Source: an uncultured Spirochaetaceae bacterium
GTDB lineage: Bacteria; Spirochaetota; Spirochaetia; Treponematales; Treponemataceae
Direction of reading: 5' to 3'
Assembly (NCBI GenBank): GCA_902797925.1
Contig: CADBUT010000323.1
Span: forward strand, 1 to 5,615
Length of the DNA stretch: 5,615 bases
A model generated the notes under the pieces. That model was not told where the DNA came from, did not search any database, and saw nothing but the letters and a program-made list of their open reading frames with translations. Positions 4,837-5,615 of this stretch are shown here, one piece after another (position 1 is the stretch's first letter; the number at the start of each line of letters is the position of its first letter). Both the position numbers and the translations under genes were made by a program.

Positions 4837-5464
4837 GGCTTTGCCCTTGATTAAATGCTTTGATTGCACCGCGCGAATGGATTCTTACGACCCGGTTTGT
4901 GTCAGTTTCTGAGATTTCCGTCAGAAGCTCAATGTACGGCTCTACAAATTCCGGCCGCCGTTTGCCAATTACGCGGAAAATTTCAGGCGCTGCCATGCGC
5001 ACTTTGTCATCCGTGTCATGCAAAAGCCCGGCAAAAATGCTCATGGAATCTGCATAAAGTTGCGGGCTGTTCGTTGCAATGTTTTCAGACGCCCAAATAA
5101 AGTTCAGCCTTACATTCGGCGCGCCGTCTTTTGCAAAGCGGAACAAATCTTTCCAGTAAGGCCTTATAAGCTCAAAATCTGCCCGCCCGATTCTGCCAAG
5201 CGCATTAAGCGCACGCTCGCGCAAAAGCGGTTCTGCGCTGTTCAGAAATGCCGCAACCGAAGAAACACAGCAAGCAATTTCGCTCGGCCATTTCAGCCCC
5301 ATCTCGCCGAGCAGCCACAAGGCTTTTGCCTGAATTTTTGCAGAATCATGCTCAAGAAGAGATGAAACATACGGAATATTTTCTCTCCATTTGTCTTTTT
5401 CTTTTGTCAGTTTACCAAGTTCCTTATACAGCTCTGTTTCGTTCAATTGAATTTCTCCTGTCAT
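4820..5464 (-). CDS. HEAT-repeat protein
   Basis: A 214-residue soluble, all-helical protein with about five HEAT-like repeats at roughly 30-58, 66-94, 104-130, 143-168 and 176-203. Typical repeat features are AKALWLLGEMG, LRERALNALGRIG, VRLNFIWASENIA, VRMAAPEIFRVIG and VVRIHSRGAIKA, each with the expected Arg/Lys and small-residue pattern at helix B. HEAT repeats make a curved scaffold for binding protein or nucleic acid; no catalytic motif is visible, so the partner and role are unknown. It overlaps the upstream permease by 41 bases and the downstream AbrB-like gene by 17, so the three are very probably one operon. The ATG at 5464 has no Shine-Dalgarno; a TTG at 5446 (residue 7) has AGGAG 8 bases upstream and may be the real start. 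Confidence 0.82.
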   Translation of the reverse strand: MTGEIQLNETELYKELGKLTKEKDKWRENIPYVSSLLEHDSAKIQAKALWLLGEMGLKWPSEIACCVSSVAAFLNSAEPLLRERALNALGRIGRADFELIRPYWKDLFRFAKDGAPNVRLNFIWASENIATNSPQLYADSMSIFAGLLHDTDDKVRMAAPEIFRVIGKRRPEFVEPYIELLTEISETDTNRVVRIHSRGAIKAFNQGQSHAADE

Positions 5465-5615
5465 TCAGATTTTTTTTCATTTTAAGGAATACTAACACAA
5501 GCAATAATATTGTTATAACTGCGGCGATTGTCGAAGCTTCATTCATAACCGGAAACTGTTTATTCTTCAGCATATACGTTACGAATGCATTCGGCAGATT
5601 TGCAAAATAAGAAAC
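5424..5615 (-). CDS. C-terminus of an ABC transporter inner-membrane permease (PotC-like), cut by window edge
   Basis: Only the last 63 residues are visible, ending at TAA (5426-5424). The sequence LPNAFVTYMLKNKQFPVMNE, then ASTIAAVITILLLVLVFL, then a basic tail KMKKNLNDRR, fits the end of binding-protein-dependent permeases such as PotC, where 'P.i.nA.ST' precedes the final membrane helix. I therefore propose an importer permease for polyamine, thiamine, iron or a similar solute; the substrate cannot be told from this tail, and the EAA loop that would confirm the family lies outside the window. It overlaps the HEAT gene, implying co-transcription. If the match is wrong it is still clearly the end of a membrane protein. 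Confidence 0.6.
   Translation of the reverse strand, partial: VSYFANLPNAFVTYMLKNKQFPVMNEASTIAAVITILLLVLVFLKMKKNLNDRRNSIERNRAV
5455..5459 (-). promoter_or_regulatory. Shine-Dalgarno suggesting a TTG start for the HEAT gene
   Basis: AGGAG inside the annotated coding sequence is followed by 8 bases and then TTG (5446-5444). That start would remove six residues and reduce overlap with the permease to 23 bases. The ATG at 5464 has only an A-rich stretch before it. Confidence 0.45.

Noticed and set aside
4860..5610. Several plus-strand frames opposite the HEAT and permease genes
   Set aside because: Cys/Arg/Pro-rich translations typical of antisense frames; the minus-strand frames have clear HEAT repeats and membrane-protein character.

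Overview
The window looks like a piece of a spirochaete chromosome, most likely a host-associated or rumen-type Treponema. The best evidence is the 449-residue protein at 1438-2787, which has a signal peptide, an aromatic-glycine-rich beta-barrel body and a terminal Phe, as in the large outer-membrane protein families of treponemes. Moderate GC, AT-rich spacers and the small membrane/DUF genes agree. This is inference from sequence character; there is no rRNA or other phylogenetic marker here. Every supportable protein gene is on the minus strand.

Layout, left to right. 1-706: a DUF72/YecE-like protein whose C-terminus runs off the left edge. 707-834: a short spacer with a two-way hairpin. 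835-1152: a small membrane-anchored protein with an SH3/Sm-like C-terminal part. 1153-1437: a spacer with the small gene's promoter, an orphan plus-strand terminator-like hairpin, and a strong minus-strand terminator for the next gene. 1438-2787: the outer-membrane barrel protein, with a strong ribosome binding site and an upstream region carrying two GTTA...CTAAC dyads. 2788-3328: a 541-base region without an intact gene. It holds the regulatory region, the last 27 codons of an ABC exporter, a plus-strand stretch with two hairpins and a good ribosome binding site leading into a four-codon reading frame, a third GTTA...CTAAC dyad, a short tandem repeat and a large nested inverted repeat. 3329-4108: a ZIP-family metal transporter with its own near-consensus promoter. 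4109-4368: a 260-base spacer with a possible membrane-protein tail and a second inverted-repeat element. 4369-5615: a tightly overlapping set of three genes, namely an AbrB/SpoVT-like two-repeat protein, a HEAT-repeat protein and the C-terminus of a PotC-like ABC permease. Transcription runs from the permease towards the AbrB-like gene.

How the parts may work together. The ZIP transporter and the outer-membrane protein have related dyads (core TTA-G/T-ACTAAC or its variants) at their promoters. These resemble DtxR/MntR-type metal-regulator operators, so the two genes may share metal-responsive control; this is a hypothesis. The HEAT and AbrB-like genes overlap by 17 bases and are probably translated in a coupled way; their function is unknown.

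The most unusual parts are the two spacers around the ZIP gene. They contain gene remnants and inverted-repeat elements sharing a 19-base core (17/19 identical), which suggests past rearrangement and a dispersed intergenic repeat. I see no CRISPR array, tRNA, rRNA, intact insertion sequence or recognisable defence system.
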